From Roseivirga sp. UBA6061 (lineage in GTDB: Bacteria > Bacteroidota > Bacteroidia > Cytophagales > Cyclobacteriaceae), in the NCBI GenBank assembly GCA_002427745.1, contig DIYF01000165.1:1-62654 (forward strand): a stretch of DNA of 62,654 nucleotides. The letters run 5' to 3'. Positions 61,501 through 62,654 of this stretch are shown in pieces. Position numbers and translations under genes: made by a program. The first letter of the stretch is position 1. Each line of letters begins with the position of its first letter. The notes under the pieces were generated by a model that was not told the DNA's origin, did no database searches, and saw only the letters and a program-made list of their open reading frames with translations.

Positions 61501-61864
61501 TAAATTTGAGGCCTTTGAGTTGTTCAAGACCTTCCTGTCTAAGGTAAACGAAGACACTACCTCCTTCCTGGTGAAGGCGAGCATCCCTATGGGAGACCCT
61601 GATGAGGTACAGGAAGCCAGAAGCAGAAGGGCTCAGAGCTATAATGAAAGTAAGGAGGAGACCAAGTCTGCACTTGCCTCTAAGCAAGACACGCGCAACC
61701 GTCCGCCAGTTGAAAAAGTGGCTCCTGTCAAATCTGATAAGATTCACGGCAGAAACGACAGGGTAAATGTGCAGTACACAGACGGAACTGTGAAAAAAGA
61801 CGTTAAGTTCAAGCAGGTGGAGGACGATATCAGAAACAACAAATGTGTTTTGATTGATGAATAG
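58511..61864 (+). CDS. secA: Preprotein translocase ATPase SecA
   Basis: Motor of the general secretion pathway. A 1117-residue protein with Walker A ATGEGKT, DEAD-type box MVDEVDSVLIDEARTPL, the second nucleotide-binding domain (AGRGTDIKL; RQLRGRAGRQGDPGSSQF) and the helical scaffold ending KEHLRDMDDLKQSVQ. It is about 215 residues longer than E. coli SecA, with an N-terminal insert (around residues 45-95) and a large one between the DEAD box and the cross-linking region, as in Bacteroidota. The C-terminus (IRNNKCVLIDE) lacks the Cys-rich zinc motif that binds SecB. Confidence 0.97.
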   Translation: MSNLFTKGLSKLFGSKSDRDIKEVMPYVKQINEIYEGLSGISDDALRGKTQEIKDQIAAELKVVDDELAALHQRIEDQPDMDLHEKEGVFDQIDKLEEKRNEELEVVLLKVMPGAFAVVKETARRFKENQKLEVEATIMDKQIAAKGSHVEIDGDRATWHHKWLAAGVEVTWEMLHYDVQLIGGINLHMGKISEMATGEGKTLVATLPAYLNALAGRGVHVVTVNDYLAKRDSEWMAPIFQFHGLTIDCIDKYQPNSEERRNAYRGDIIYGTNNEFGFDYLRDNMSREEGELVQGKHHFAMVDEVDSVLIDEARTPLIISGPIPKGDEHEFHDLKPRISKLVDAQRKLCSQFLNEAKKLIAEGNEEDGGLALFRAYRGLPKYKPLIKYLSETGMKIIMQKTENFYLQDNQKNMPKADEPLYFTIDEKSNAVNLTEKGTDLITGEGDDPDFFIMTDIGSVVAELEKNTELSDEEKLKRKDEAIKDFTVKGQRIHTVNQLLKAYTMFEKDTEYILDDGKVKIVDEQTGRVMDGRRYSDGLHQAIEAKENVTVEDATQTYATITLQNYFRMYHKLAGMTGTAETEAGEFWEIYKLDTVVIPTNRPIQRDDRQDMVYKTVREKFNAVVDEVIELTSQGRPVLVGTTSVEISEVLSRMLSLKKIKHQVLNAKQHAREADVVAEAGKPGTVTIATNMAGRGTDIKLAPESKAAGGLAIIGTERHESRRVDRQLRGRAGRQGDPGSSQFFVSLEDNLMRLFGSDRVAKLMDRMGLKEGEMIQHSMITKSIERAQKKVEENNFGTRKRLLEYDDVMNQQRTVIYERRRNALLGERLQLDIMNMMYDTCEDIVNNTKGAEDFDGFKLSSIGTLGIDTRIDSDHFMKADLNALTNDLYEEAYEAYQAKNRAIAAKLLPWVKDVKRDKGGTYKNVLIPFTDGKRQIGVPVNLEKTVETENAELIKVMEKAITLGVIDLTWKEHLRDMDDLKQSVQNATYEQKDPLLIYKFEAFELFKTFLSKVNEDTTSFLVKASIPMGDPDEVQEARSRRAQSYNESKEETKSALASKQDTRNRPPVEKVAPVKSDKIHGRNDRVNVQYTDGTVKKDVKFKQVEDDIRNNKCVLIDE

Positions 61865-62381
61865 ATTTATTTACTCCCTGGGCCTTATCACACTCTGTAT
61901 TTTACTGGGAGCCGCCAGCTGTAACAAGAAAGCTGTCCCGCAAAAGAGTACAGAACAAATCATTGATTTTACTGACGACCTGTCAAAGTACAGGCCATCT
62001 GTGGCTTCTTTGGAAGAAGGTAAGGCTGAAGGGGGAAATACAATTATTCAGAACGACTCAGTGAAGTCTGTTCATGATATATCCGGTAAACTCAATGTTT
62101 TACTGGACACAATCCGTCAGAGAAATTTTGATTCCGGAGAGCTGGATGGCTTTACCATTCTGGTCTATTCCGGTACCAATGAAACAGAGGCGGGAAGAAT
62201 AAGAAACAGACTCTATGATATAGTGCCTGACCTGGAAGCCCGGGTCAGGTATTCACTCCCTACTTACTTTGTGAAGATAGGTAGGTTTTATCAGCAGGTA
62301 GAGGCACAGCCCCTTTACCTGGAAATCAGAAAGTACTACCCTGATGCCACGGTAGTTCCTGACAAATTCCCTATAGAGTAA
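61857..62381 (+). CDS. SPOR-like lipoprotein
   Basis: ATG 61857 lies inside the last codons of secA (8-bp overlap); the TTG at 61854 is less likely. The 174-residue protein has a lipoprotein signal (MNRFIYSLGLITLCILLGAASC) and a C-terminal domain (about 95-174) with DGFTILVYSGTNETEAGRIRNRLYDIVPDL and YFVKIGRFYQQVEAQPLYLEIRKYYPDA, the pattern of SPOR peptidoglycan-binding domains. It might link the envelope to septal or wall glycan. Coupled to secA and to the next gene (TAATG). Confidence 0.8.
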   Translation: MNRFIYSLGLITLCILLGAASCNKKAVPQKSTEQIIDFTDDLSKYRPSVASLEEGKAEGGNTIIQNDSVKSVHDISGKLNVLLDTIRQRNFDSGELDGFTILVYSGTNETEAGRIRNRLYDIVPDLEARVRYSLPTYFVKIGRFYQQVEAQPLYLEIRKYYPDATVVPDKFPIE

Positions 62382-62654
62382 TGAGCACCCTCGATCGTAT
62401 TAAGGATCTGGCTTCGGCTTATGCTGAAGACACAGTATCGATCAGGCGGCATATCCACGCCAATCCTGAGTTGTCTTACCAGGAGTATGAAACTGCGAAA
62501 TATGTGGCAGGTCAGCTCCGGCAAATGGGGCTTGAACCGACAGAGGGAGTCGCAGAAACGGGACTGACGGCTATGATACATGGGAAAAACCCCGATAGCA
62601 GGGTGGTGGCCCTGAGAGCTGATATGGATGCTCTACCAATTCTTGAGGCCAACG
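62381..62654 (+). CDS. M20-family amidohydrolase, 5' part
   Basis: The reading frame runs past the window end. The 91 visible residues (MSTLDRIKDLASAYAED, SIRRHIHANPELSYQEYETAKYVAGQL, VALRADMDALPI) match the N-terminus of M20/hippurate-hydrolase or N-acyl-amino-acid amidohydrolase family metallopeptidases; the RADMDALPI motif holds the metal-binding Asp. Its ATG overlaps the stop of the SPOR-like gene. Confidence 0.88.
   Translation, partial: MSTLDRIKDLASAYAEDTVSIRRHIHANPELSYQEYETAKYVAGQLRQMGLEPTEGVAETGLTAMIHGKNPDSRVVALRADMDALPILEAN

Overview
The window looks like chromosomal DNA of a Bacteroidota, most likely a Cytophagales relative (marine Fulvivirga/Roseivirga type). The evidence is a subtilase with a type IX secretion (Por) C-terminal sorting domain, many lipoproteins and porin-like outer-membrane proteins, promoters of the Bacteroidota type (TTTG, 17-20 bp, TAnnTTTG), an AccD without its zinc-ribbon cysteines, a CarB without the C-terminal allosteric domain, a long SecA without a C-terminal zinc motif and a bS16 with an acidic tail. 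Assignment below order is inference.

Layout. 1-7036: envelope genes, including a partial lipoprotein, a small-regulator module with two copies of a 15-bp operator, a DUF2306 protein, a dipeptidase and an S33 hydrolase. 7259-15830: two divergent membrane-stress-type operons. Leftward are RDD, an HExxH peptidase and a cytochrome b5-like protein. Rightward are SpoIIM, a membrane protein, DUF4129, DUF4350, MoxR, DUF58 and two small membrane proteins. 16300-20770: multicopper oxidase, PHP phosphoesterase and an arginase-fold protein that has lost metal ligands. 20868-22767: two unrecognised genes alternating with three copies of an imperfect palindromic intergenic repeat. 22840-24144: an isolated nqrF.

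24273-30141 is amino-acid and sulfur metabolism. metX-hom sit under a SAM-I riboswitch and a well-formed promoter. Divergently lie a LysR regulator, a threonine-synthase-family PLP enzyme and a YeiH-type (sulfite/sulfate) exporter; this trio could equally be a cysteate/sulfonolipid locus. 30445-37090 is the least familiar region: a six-gene operon with a LamG-OmpA protein, a tail-anchored protein, two tandem paralogues that look like diverged phosphodiester-glycosidase (DUF2233/NAGPA) domains, a protein with one good plus one degenerate copy of that domain, and a coiled-coil lipoprotein carrying the domain. A retropepsin-like protease converges on it.

38155-40859 is fatty-acid synthesis: accD, a TetR regulator with a perfect 20-bp operator, and a FabH-like synthase. 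40967-44968 holds secreted proteins (NTF2-like, T9SS subtilase, GH18 chitinase, DUF4834). 44970-62654 is core metabolism: carB, two lipoproteins, the whole 2-oxoglutarate dehydrogenase operon (odhA-odhB-lpdA) with a palindrome at its promoter, rpsP-rimM-trmD, rplS with a leader like that of rpsP, dapF, secA, a SPOR-like lipoprotein and the start of an M20 amidohydrolase. I saw no rRNA, tRNA, CRISPR array, prophage or insertion sequence. All calls come from reading the sequence; no searches were run.
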